9,661 nt of DNA from an uncultured Oscillospiraceae bacterium (lineage in GTDB: Bacteria > Bacillota > Clostridia > Oscillospirales > Oscillospiraceae). A program made the position numbers and the translations under genes. The notes beneath the pieces were generated by a model. It was not told where the DNA came from. It searched no databases and saw only the letters and a list, made by a program, of their open reading frames with translations. Positions 1 through 6,084 of this stretch are shown one piece after another. Each line of letters starts with the position of its first letter. Within the stretch, counting starts at the first letter, position 1. Where the stretch lies: the NCBI GenBank assembly GCA_910587505.1, contig CAJULD010000075.1, forward strand, positions 1-9,661, given 5' to 3'.

Positions 1-780
1 GTGCTGTTCAGAGCGGACAGCTTTTCCGACCTGCTCAGCCGCCTCTCCGACGTGCAGGAGGTCATGAACTATGACCAGAGCGTGCTGGACAACCTGCGGC
101 AGCTGCGGAAGGAGATCCAGGCCAGGCAGGACGAGCAGGAAAGCCTGAAGGCCCAGTCCGAGGAGGCCAGGGAGGAGCTGGAGGTCCAGAAGGCCGATCT
201 GGAGGAGCAGCAGAAGGAATCTGTGGCGCTGCTCAACGAGATCAACGCCAACGTGGACCAGTATGAGCAGGAGCTGGAGGAGGTCAAAGCAGAGCAGGAT
301 CGCATCCAGGCGGACATTTTGAAGAAGTCTGAGGAGCTGGCACGCAAAATGGCCATGACCGCCACCAGGGGCGGTTATATCTGGCCGGAGACCGCCAGCT
401 GCCGGATCACTTCCCCCATGGGCAGCCGGAACACGGGCATCAAGGGCGCCTCCACCAACCATAAGGGCGTGGATATCGGCGGCGTGGGCACCAGCACCAG
501 CGTACTGGCCACCAAGGCCGGTGTGGTGATTACCTCCGCCTACTCCCGGTCCTACGGAAACTATGTGGTCATCAGCCACGGCCCCGGTAACACCACCCTT
601 TACGCCCATATGTCCAGCCGCTCCGTCAAGGAGGGAGACGCCGTGACCCAGGGGCAGGTGATCGGCATCACCGGCTCTACCGGGATCAGCAGCGGCCCCC
701 ATCTCCACTATGAGATTACCGAGGGAGGCAGCCGGGTCAATCCCCTGGACTATCTGCCGGGGTATATCAAGGCGTGGTAA
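1..780 (+). CDS. Murein hydrolase activator / M23 endopeptidase with N-terminal coiled coil (PcsB/EnvC-like), 5'-truncated
   Basis: The frame is open from base 1, so the visible 259 residues are the C-terminal part of a longer protein; the GTG at base 1 is a window-edge codon, not a supported start. Residues about 15-115 are a charged, Glu/Gln/Lys-rich coiled coil beginning with a YDQSVLDNL segment typical of PcsB/EnvC-like proteins. Residues about 130-255 form a LytM/M23 domain: H154 and D158 in NHKGVDIG, H203 in YAHM, and H234 and H236 in HLHYE, which are the zinc-binding and catalytic residues. All are present, so the domain is predicted active, cutting peptide cross-bridges of peptidoglycan outside the membrane. 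Proteins of this class are normally secreted and are often controlled by FtsEX, with the coiled coil holding the hydrolase inactive. The signal peptide and any ftsEX neighbours would lie left of the window and cannot be seen. The stop is TAA at 778-780. Confidence 0.9.
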   Translation: MLFRADSFSDLLSRLSDVQEVMNYDQSVLDNLRQLRKEIQARQDEQESLKAQSEEAREELEVQKADLEEQQKESVALLNEINANVDQYEQELEEVKAEQDRIQADILKKSEELARKMAMTATRGGYIWPETASCRITSPMGSRNTGIKGASTNHKGVDIGGVGTSTSVLATKAGVVITSAYSRSYGNYVVISHGPGNTTLYAHMSSRSVKEGDAVTQGQVIGITGSTGISSGPHLHYEITEGGSRVNPLDYLPGYIKAW

Positions 781-800
781 GACATGGCTGTTTTTTGCCG

Positions 801-839
801 CTGCTTTTTCTTACGGGAAAAGCAGACAAAGAGAACTTT
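801..839 (+). repeat. Copy A of hairpin + AGAACTTT element
   Basis: A 10-bp stem (801-810 with 816-825, one G-T pair, loop TTACG) is followed after 6 bases by AGAACTTT at 832-839. It starts 20 bases after the M23 stop codon. The same arrangement recurs after the next two plus-strand transcription units (4456-4492 and 5945-5981). The A/T-rich stem could act as an RNA 3'-end structure, but no clean U-tract follows it, so a plain intrinsic terminator is uncertain. Confidence 0.6.
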
Positions 840-853
840 GGGGAAGGATTATC

Positions 854-879
854 CCCTGCCCCGCAGGGACTCCTTTTTT
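854..879 (+). terminator. Possible Rho-independent terminator after the M23 gene
   Basis: CCCTGC (854-859) pairs with GCAGGG (863-868) across a CCC loop. After five bases (ACTCC) comes a run of six T at 874-879. The gap before the T-run makes it imperfect. Its left arm overlaps a competing stem, GGGGA (840-844) with TCCCC (852-856), so the two folds exclude each other. It separates the M23 gene from the kinase operon. Confidence 0.4.
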
Positions 880-914
880 AGAAGGGTCATGCCTTGCCTC
901 GCGGGGACGTTCTG

Positions 915-939
915 AAAAGCGTTTTAAAAGCGATTGACA
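915..939 (+). promoter_or_regulatory. Weak promoter/operator candidate upstream of the kinase operon
   Basis: A perfect TTGACA hexamer lies at 934-939, 33 bases before the kinase ATG. Just upstream are two copies of AAAAGCG (915-921 and 926-932) set 11 bases apart, one helical turn, as seen in direct-repeat operators of OmpR-type regulators. However, I see no convincing -10 hexamer 16-18 bases downstream of TTGACA, so this is only a candidate. Confidence 0.2.
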
Positions 940-960
940 TTTGGCGTGATAAGCGGAAAC

Positions 961-966
961 GAGGAG
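961..966 (+). promoter_or_regulatory. Ribosome binding site deciding the kinase start
   Basis: GAGGAG lies 6 bases before the ATG at 973. The alternative in-frame TTG at 934 has no such site, and the frame has a stop (TAA) at 925-927. Confidence 0.75.
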
Positions 967-972
967 AAACGG

Positions 973-2586
973 ATGGAAACAAGAGAGAAGGTCCTGGAGC
1001 GGGAAAATCAGGCGCTGCGGGACGCGCTGGAGCAGGCGGAACAGGCCAACGAGGCCAAGAGCCGCTTCCTCTCCAGCATGTCCCATGACATCCGCACCCC
1101 CATGAACGCCATTATGGGAATGACCTCCATCGCGCTGAGCCATATCGATGAGAAGGCGCGGGTGCAGGACTGTCTGGACAAGATCCGAACGGCCTCCGCC
1201 CATCTGATGAGCCTGGTTAACGACGTACTGGACCTGTCCCGGATTGACAGCGGGCGGATGACCATCAGCCGGGAGCGGTTCTCCCTGGCGGATCTGGTCC
1301 ACGACACCGCCGTTATCGTGCGGCCACAGGCGGAGCAGAAGGGGCAGAGCCTCGTTTTTGACATCGGGCAGATCCGGGAGGAGAGCCTGGAGGGCGACCC
1401 GCTCCATCTGCGGCAGATCCTGGTGAATATCATTGGCAACGCGGTGAAATATACGCCGGAGGGCGGCCACATCCGGGTCCGGTTTTCCCAGCGTCCCGGA
1501 GCAGAAGAGGGAACTGTCTGGCTGGACTTCCTCTGCGAGGACGACGGAATCGGCATGAGCCCGGCGTTTCTGGAGCAGATTTTCGTCCCCTTCGAGCGGG
1601 TGCGCAGCAGCGCCGTGGATCGCATCGAGGGCACCGGTCTGGGCATGGCTATCGTGAAAAAGCTGATCGACGGTATGGGCGGACACATTCTGGTGGAGAG
1701 CCAGGAGGGGGAGGGCAGCCGTTTTACCGTGGAGCTGCCGCTGCCCACCGCGCCCCGGACCCGGCAGCGGGCCCTGCCCCAGGGGCAGCAGGTTCTGTTG
1801 GCGGAGCGTCAGGAGGACCGCGCGGAGCAGATGGCGGCCTGCCTGCGGGAGGCGGGGCTGGAGCCAGTTCGCCTGACGGGCGGCATGGAGGCCGTGACGC
1901 GCCTGACGGAGGCCCGCTACGAGGGGCGGATGCCCTGCGCCCTGCTGCTGGGGCAGGAGCTGGAGGACATGCCGCCGCTGGACGCCGCCGCCCATGTGCG
2001 GCAGTTGGCCGGGCGGGATTTCCCCATTCTGCTGGTGTCGGAGGGGGACTGGGCGCAGCTGGAGTACCGGGCGGTCCGGGCGGGGGTCAGCGCTTTTGTG
2101 CCCTGCCCGCTGTTCGGCAGCTGCCTGCTGGACGCCCTGGCCCGCCTCATCGGGGAGGACCGGGAGGACGGCGCCGGCCCGGCGGGGCCCGCCGCCGGGG
2201 ATTACAGCGCCTATCGGGTCCTGCTGGTGGAGGACAACGGGTTGAATCTGGAGATCGCCACGGAGCTGCTGGGAATGACCGGCGTGCAGGTGGAGACCGC
2301 GGAAAACGGACGGCAGGCGGTGGAGCGCTTTGCCGCCGCCCCGGCGGACTACTACGATCTGATCTTTATGGACATTCAGATGCCCGTGATGGACGGTTAC
2401 GAGGCGGCCCGGCAGATCCGGGCCATGAACCGGCCGGACGCGGAGCGGGTCTGGATCGTGGCCATGACGGCCAACGCCTTTGTGGAGGACGTGCGCCTGT
2501 CCCGTGAGGCCGGCATGAACGAGCACGTGTCCAAGCCGGTGGACCTGGAGCGGCTGGAGGCCGTGCTGCGCCGCCGGCTGAGCTGA
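973..2586 (+). CDS. Soluble hybrid histidine kinase: HisKA-HATPase-pseudoreceiver-receiver
   Basis: Predicted 537 residues from the ATG after GAGGAG. Residues 1-30 are a short helical linker. The dimerisation/phosphoacceptor domain (about 28-95) has H38 in SHDIRTPMN. The ATPase domain (about 140-258) has the N-box (N152, N156 in LVNIIGNAVKY), the G1 box (D191 in DDGIGM), an F-box (FVPFERV) and the G2 box (GTGLGM, 220-225). Residues about 272-394 look like a receiver fold that has lost its chemistry: the acidic pair reads ER (278-279), strand 3 ends LLLGQ (G327/Q328) instead of an Asp, and the usual Lys before Pro is C378. The C-terminal receiver (about 412-537) is intact: E420/D421, phosphoacceptor D467 in MDIQMPVMDG, T499 and K521. 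There is no membrane segment, PAS or other sensor domain and no Hpt domain, so the input is unknown and it probably acts in the cytoplasm, perhaps with a separate sensor. It lies 21 bases before the HD-GYP gene, in an apparent operon. The chemistry is secure; the signal and final output are not. Confidence 0.95.
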   Translation: METREKVLERENQALRDALEQAEQANEAKSRFLSSMSHDIRTPMNAIMGMTSIALSHIDEKARVQDCLDKIRTASAHLMSLVNDVLDLSRIDSGRMTISRERFSLADLVHDTAVIVRPQAEQKGQSLVFDIGQIREESLEGDPLHLRQILVNIIGNAVKYTPEGGHIRVRFSQRPGAEEGTVWLDFLCEDDGIGMSPAFLEQIFVPFERVRSSAVDRIEGTGLGMAIVKKLIDGMGGHILVESQEGEGSRFTVELPLPTAPRTRQRALPQGQQVLLAERQEDRAEQMAACLREAGLEPVRLTGGMEAVTRLTEARYEGRMPCALLLGQELEDMPPLDAAAHVRQLAGRDFPILLVSEGDWAQLEYRAVRAGVSAFVPCPLFGSCLLDALARLIGEDREDGAGPAGPAAGDYSAYRVLLVEDNGLNLEIATELLGMTGVQVETAENGRQAVERFAAAPADYYDLIFMDIQMPVMDGYEAARQIRAMNRPDAERVWIVAMTANAFVEDVRLSREAGMNEHVSKPVDLERLEAVLRRRLS

Positions 2587-2592
2587 CGGAAA

Positions 2593-2601
2593 GGGGAGGT
2601 G
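2593..2601 (+). promoter_or_regulatory. Strong ribosome binding site deciding the HD-GYP gene start
   Basis: GGGGAGGTG is a near-ideal Shine-Dalgarno sequence ending 6-7 bases before the ATG at 2608. The in-frame GTG at 2599 falls inside this site, so it is unlikely to be the start. Confidence 0.85.
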
Positions 2602-2607
2602 AGGGAC

Positions 2608-4470
2608 ATGCAGCCATATCAGGAGGAATACCTGTCCGTGATCCGGGAGGCCGCCGCGCTGAGCGCGGGGCAGGAGCCGGAAGGGCTGCCCCTTGCCGGA
2701 TATGAGGACCGGCAGCTCCGCCGGGAGGACATGACGCAGGAGCTGGCCCGGCGGGGCATGGAGCTGCTGCGCCGGAACCTGTTTCCCGTGCTGGACCATC
2801 TGTTCGAGGCGGAAGAGAGGACGCTGGCGGAGCTGGAGGAATTTGCCGCCCGGCTGTGGGGCGGAAGCGAGGCCCAGGACCAGGGACTGTTCCGCCTGAT
2901 TCACCGGGCGCTGCTCAGCCGGGCCCGGCAGAAGGAGGACCGTTCCGCCATGATCCGCCACCTGTACTGGCTGGGCATGGGGTATTACGGCCTGTGCAAC
3001 CGTCTGGTGGGGCTGTCGCTGGAGACGGTGGAGAATTACATCAGCCGGATGCGCCTGTGCTTTACGGAGGCGGCGGCCTATCTGAAATATTTTGACGAAA
3101 TCGGGGACGAGGAGACCTGCGGCTACATTATCCGTTCCCGGGCCAACATGTCTCTGGGGCTGTTCAAATCCCCTGGCGAAAAGATCCGGCTGGTCCGGGA
3201 GACATTGCAGATCGTACAGGACGAAACCTGCCGCCAGGCCGCGCCGGGGCTGCCCTGGGACCGCTATACCTACATGATTCACCAGCAGATGGCCACCTGC
3301 ATTTCCTACAGCAAGGAGAAGGTGATGTCGCCGGAGGATACGGCCTGCATCATGGAATCGGCCTATATCGTCTATCAGCGGCGTATCCAGGAGACCCGCG
3401 AGCGATGCGAGATGCCGCCGCTGCGCTGGGCCTTTCCCTACCACGCCATTGAGTATTACTGCGGAATCAATGACCTGGACCGGCTGCTGTCCGGCGTGGA
3501 GTCGCTGCTGGACGCGGCGGACCCCGCCGACCGCTCGCCGGACGGGATCTATGGGATGCTGTCCCTGCCGGCCTTTTACTGCCAGTATCTGCTCCAGTAT
3601 CCCGAGCGGATTCCCGGCCGGGAGGCATATATTGACAGCCTGTTCCGCCGGGCAATGGACTACGCGGACTCCTTCCCGCCTCAGGAGGAGGGGCAGATTC
3701 TGGTCTATCTCCGGCATCTGTGCTATATGTATCTGGAGACCGGCATGCCCTTCGGCGAGTTTTTGCAGAAGCTCATGCGGCGGTTCATGCCGGAGGCCTA
3801 TCTTCACTCCTGGATGGTGGGCACGGCGGCTCAGGCGCTGTGCGGACTGATTCTGGAGGAGGAGCCCGCGTTTTTTGACGACATTCCGGAGATCCGATGC
3901 CTGTCGGACCCGCCGGAAAAGCGGCGGCAGGTGCTCCACGACGCCATGCAGAGCGGCCTGCTCCACGACGCGGGAAAGGTCAGCGTGCTGGAGATGTATT
4001 CCCGCACGGCCCGGCAGTGGCTGGAGGAGGAGTATGAGGTGACCTGCCTGCACACGACGGCGGGGCATCTCCTGCTCAGCGAGCGGCCCTCCACCCGCCG
4101 CTTCGCTCCCGTGGCGCTGGGGCACCATGCCTGGTATGACGGATCCTCCCGCGGCTACCCGGCGGCCTATAAGCGGCTGGAGTGTCCCTGCCGCCAGATG
4201 GTGGACGTGGTGGGGCTGGTGGACTGGATGGAAAACGTCACCCGTGCGTCCTGCTCCCACACGGGGGTCCGGATGACCTTTGACGAGGCGCTGGAGGAAG
4301 CCGTGGCCCTGGAGGGCAAGCGGTTTTCCCCCCTGCTGACCGCCCGGCTCCGGGACAGAGAGATCGCGCAGCGCCTCCGTCAGGCCTTTGAGGACGGCCG
4401 GCGGGAAGCCCACCGCCAGATGTACCGGCGTCGCAGCCAGGAACGGGGAAATAGTGATACTTTTTCCTGA
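2608..4470 (+). CDS. HD-GYP-type phosphohydrolase with large helical N-terminal region (putative cyclic-di-GMP phosphodiesterase)
   Basis: Predicted 620 residues. Residues 1 to about 385 are helix-rich and match no family I recognise; the regular Leu/Ala/Arg/Tyr pattern suggests a TPR-like helical scaffold, possibly a sensing or partner-binding part. No signal peptide or membrane segment is evident. The C-terminal third carries the HD-GYP signature in order: E396 and H400 (ExxxH), H453-D454 with K457 (HDAGK), H482 (HTTAG), H506-H507, GYP at 516-518 and D539. By comparison with the Persephonella HD-GYP structure these would supply a trinuclear metal site, and the family hydrolyses cyclic-di-GMP. 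The usual HHExxDGxGYP stretch here reads HHAWYDGSSRGYP: Glu is replaced by A508 and two residues are inserted before GYP, so substrate preference could differ. It has no receiver domain, unlike RpfG. It is likely co-transcribed with the kinase upstream. The last four codons (DTFS) and the TGA stop lie inside a hairpin repeat. A generic HD phosphohydrolase remains possible. Confidence 0.82.
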   Translation: MQPYQEEYLSVIREAAALSAGQEPEGLPLAGYEDRQLRREDMTQELARRGMELLRRNLFPVLDHLFEAEERTLAELEEFAARLWGGSEAQDQGLFRLIHRALLSRARQKEDRSAMIRHLYWLGMGYYGLCNRLVGLSLETVENYISRMRLCFTEAAAYLKYFDEIGDEETCGYIIRSRANMSLGLFKSPGEKIRLVRETLQIVQDETCRQAAPGLPWDRYTYMIHQQMATCISYSKEKVMSPEDTACIMESAYIVYQRRIQETRERCEMPPLRWAFPYHAIEYYCGINDLDRLLSGVESLLDAADPADRSPDGIYGMLSLPAFYCQYLLQYPERIPGREAYIDSLFRRAMDYADSFPPQEEGQILVYLRHLCYMYLETGMPFGEFLQKLMRRFMPEAYLHSWMVGTAAQALCGLILEEEPAFFDDIPEIRCLSDPPEKRRQVLHDAMQSGLLHDAGKVSVLEMYSRTARQWLEEEYEVTCLHTTAGHLLLSERPSTRRFAPVALGHHAWYDGSSRGYPAAYKRLECPCRQMVDVVGLVDWMENVTRASCSHTGVRMTFDEALEEAVALEGKRFSPLLTARLRDREIAQRLRQAFEDGRREAHRQMYRRRSQERGNSDTFS

Positions 4471-4492
4471 AAAAGTATCCCGGAAGAACTTT
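4456..4492 (+). repeat. Copy B of hairpin + AGAACTTT element, overlapping the HD-GYP stop codon
   Basis: A perfect 11-base inverted repeat, GATACTTTTTC (4456-4466) and GAAAAAGTATC (4469-4479), is separated by only CT, so the top of the hairpin must open. AGAACTTT follows at 4485-4492 after a 5-base gap. The stop codon TGA (4468-4470) sits at the hairpin tip. Confidence 0.7.
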
Positions 4493-4497
4493 CAGGA

Positions 4498-4514
4498 GGC
4501 GGCCTTTGGCCGCC
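4498..4514 (+). other. GC-rich hairpin after the HD-GYP gene
   Basis: GGCGGCC (4498-4504) and GGCCGCC (4508-4514) form a perfect 7-bp stem with a TTT loop, extendable by CAG/CTG pairing (4493-4495 with 4515-4517) across a small bulge. No T-run follows, so it is not a standard intrinsic terminator. It may stabilise or pause the operon transcript's 3' end. Confidence 0.5.
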
Positions 4515-4545
4515 CTGGCCGGGGTTGGGCATACATAACCTGACA

Positions 4546-4551
4546 TATACT
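4546..4551 (+). promoter_or_regulatory. Candidate -10 box of a pepA promoter
   Basis: TATACT matches the sigma-A -10 consensus at five of six positions, 27 bases before the aminopeptidase ATG. The best upstream -35-like hexamer is TTGGGC at 4525-4530, with only 3/6 matches and a short 15-base spacer, so the promoter is plausible but unproven. Confidence 0.35.
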
Positions 4552-4560
4552 CATCAGAAT

Positions 4561-4569
4561 GGGAAAGGA
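4561..4569 (+). promoter_or_regulatory. Ribosome binding site deciding the pepA start
   Basis: GGGAAAGGA ends 9 bases before the ATG at 4579. The in-frame TTG at 4525 lacks a comparable site and lies within the presumed promoter region. Confidence 0.6.
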
Positions 4570-4578
4570 TTTGCAACA

Positions 4579-5943
4579 ATGGTAAAGATTTGGAACGGGG
4601 AAGAGGTCCGGTGGCATCTGACGCTGGAGCTGGACGGAAAGGCCGGGGCGCTGGAGATGGGCGGCGAGCCCCGGCAGCTGCTGGTGAAGCTGGGAGAGAA
4701 GCCGTCAGGCGAGGATCTGCGCCGGGCCGCCGCGGGCGCTGCATTACAGGTGCGGAAGCTGGGCGGCACATCCGCGCTGCTGGACGCCGCGCCTGCGGTG
4801 GAACGGCTGGGCGGCGAGGGCCTGGCGGCCCTGATCCAGGGCTTTGAGCTGGCGCTGTACCGGCAGGAGGACTGGAAGCAGGAGCAGGAGGAGAAAAAAA
4901 CGCCCGAACTCTACCTTACCGGAACAGAGGGCGAAGAGAGGGTCGTGGAGGAGACGGCGGCGCTGGACCGCTGGATCTGCTTTGCCCGGGATCTTATCAA
5001 CCGGCCCGGCAATAAGCTGACTCCCGTGATGCTGGCCCAGGCTGTAGCACGTGCTGCGGAGGGCCTGCCGGTGGAGGTCCGGGTGCTGGATGAAAAGGAG
5101 ACCCGCGCGCTGGGGATGGAGGCCTTCCACGCCGTGGGGGACAGCTCTGTCAATCCGCCCCGGCTTATCATCCTGCGCTACCGCGGCGGCAGGGAGGGGG
5201 ACGCCCCTATCGGACTGGTGGGCAAGGGGGTGTGCTTCGACTCCGGCGGCTACAGCCTCAAGAACGTTGCCGGCCTGCGGGGCATGAAGGGCGACATGGC
5301 CGGCGGTGCGGCGGTGTGCGGGGCGATTCTGGCTCTGGCAGAAAACCGCGCGCCGGTGAATGTCACGGCGGTGATCCCCGCCGTGGAGAACCGCATCTCT
5401 CCGGCCAGTTTCCTGCCCGATGACGTAATTGGTTCCCTGTCCGGGAAGACCATCGAAATCGGCAGCACCGACGCCGAAGGCCGTCTGATCCTGGCGGATG
5501 CCATTACCTACGCCATTCAGGAGGAGAAGGTATGTAAAGTGGTTGACATTGCCACACTGACCGGAGCAATGGCCCACATGCTGGGCGGCGTGAACACCGG
5601 CGTTATGGCCAACGACGACAGCTTCTACGCCAGTCTCCAGGCCGCCGCCGCCCACACCGGGGAGAAGTTCTGGCGTGTGCCCAACGATCCGGAGTATAAG
5701 CAGCTGATTGAAAGTCCGGTGGCGGATTTGTACAATTCCTCCAGAAACGGCTGCGACGCCATTGCGGCGGGGATGTTCCTGTCCGCCTTTGCCGGTGAAA
5801 CGCCCTGGCTGCACCTGGATATCGCCGGTACCGGTCACTCCGGTAAGCTGAGCCAGCCCTGTCAGCCCAGGGGCGCTACCGGCGTTGGAGTAGCCACCCT
5901 GTACCGCTTGTGCCGGGACCTGCCGGCAGGGGAGCAGGCGTAG
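4579..5943 (+). CDS. pepA: Leucyl aminopeptidase, M17 family
   Basis: Predicted 454 residues; bacterial M17 enzymes are usually about 450-500. It removes N-terminal residues from peptides in the cytoplasm using two metal ions, normally as a hexamer. The less conserved N-terminal domain is about residues 1-130. The catalytic domain begins around the ARDLINRPGN segment. Metal ligands and catalytic residues are all visible: K216 and D221 in GKGVCFDSGG, K228 in YSLK, D239 in MKGDMAGG, and D298, E300 and R302 in STDAEGRL. The family signature NTDAEGRL has Ser (S296) instead of Asn at its first position. The ATG is chosen over the upstream in-frame TTG (4525) because of the ribosome binding site at 4561-4569. 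It sits 108 bases after the HD-GYP stop with a possible promoter of its own, so it is probably a separate transcription unit. It converges on rpoC. The gene symbol is given by family; the E. coli PepA role in DNA binding should not be assumed here. Confidence 0.94.
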   Translation: MVKIWNGEEVRWHLTLELDGKAGALEMGGEPRQLLVKLGEKPSGEDLRRAAAGAALQVRKLGGTSALLDAAPAVERLGGEGLAALIQGFELALYRQEDWKQEQEEKKTPELYLTGTEGEERVVEETAALDRWICFARDLINRPGNKLTPVMLAQAVARAAEGLPVEVRVLDEKETRALGMEAFHAVGDSSVNPPRLIILRYRGGREGDAPIGLVGKGVCFDSGGYSLKNVAGLRGMKGDMAGGAAVCGAILALAENRAPVNVTAVIPAVENRISPASFLPDDVIGSLSGKTIEIGSTDAEGRLILADAITYAIQEEKVCKVVDIATLTGAMAHMLGGVNTGVMANDDSFYASLQAAAAHTGEKFWRVPNDPEYKQLIESPVADLYNSSRNGCDAIAAGMFLSAFAGETPWLHLDIAGTGHSGKLSQPCQPRGATGVGVATLYRLCRDLPAGEQA

Positions 5944-5944
5944 A

Positions 5945-5981
5945 TTCTTTTCCTGAAAGAAAAAGGATCAAAAAGAACTTT
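5945..5981 (+). repeat. Copy C of hairpin + AGAACTTT element
   Basis: It begins one base after the pepA stop. TTCTTT (5945-5950) pairs with AAAGAA (5956-5961) around a TCCTG loop, and AGAACTTT follows at 5974-5981. TTCTTTT (5945-5951) could alternatively pair with AAAAGAA (5971-5977), giving two competing folds. The TTTTCCTGAAA core matches copy B. Confidence 0.65.
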
Positions 5982-6045
5982 TGAGACAGAGGATGTTTTG
6001 CCCGCAGAAACCTGCTTCTGCTTTGTCGTGAAAGGGAAGTACATA

Positions 6046-6084
6046 AAAAGCCGTGGAGACCGATTTCAGGTCTCCACGGCTTTT
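6046..6084. terminator. Bidirectional Rho-independent terminator between pepA and rpoC
   Basis: A perfect 16-bp inverted repeat (6046-6061 with 6069-6084) surrounds a 7-base loop. Each arm starts or ends in four A/T pairs, so both strands give a GC-rich stem followed by a short U-run (TTTT on plus; TTTTT on minus when A6045 is included). It lies between convergent genes, 102 bases after the pepA stop and 79 bases after the rpoC stop, as expected for a shared terminator. Confidence 0.9.

Noticed and set aside
934..972. TTG start for the kinase at 934
   Set aside because: It has no good Shine-Dalgarno site, overlaps a TTGACA hexamer, and adds 13 residues of no domain value. The ATG at 973 has GAGGAG at proper spacing.
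811..4413. A 1200-codon open frame on the minus strand opposite the kinase and HD-GYP genes
   Set aside because: It is in exact codon-opposite register with both genes, where stops arise only from TTA, CTA or TCA sense codons, which are rare in this GC-rich genome. The product is a low-complexity Gln/His/Leu/Pro-rich chain without domains, while the plus strand has complete kinase and HD-GYP motifs and good ribosome binding sites.
4525..4578. TTG start for pepA at 4525
   Set aside because: The 18 extra residues are unlike M17 N-termini, and the region contains a -10-like TATACT; the ATG at 4579 has a better ribosome binding site.
4744..5838. A 364-codon minus-strand open frame opposite pepA
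   Set aside because: Same codon-opposite register effect; the plus strand encodes every M17 catalytic motif.
6004..6021. GCAGAA/TTCTGC hairpin after pepA as a terminator
   Set aside because: The stem is only 6 bp and is followed by TTTGTCG rather than a U-run. The 16-bp stem at 6046-6084 is a far better terminator.
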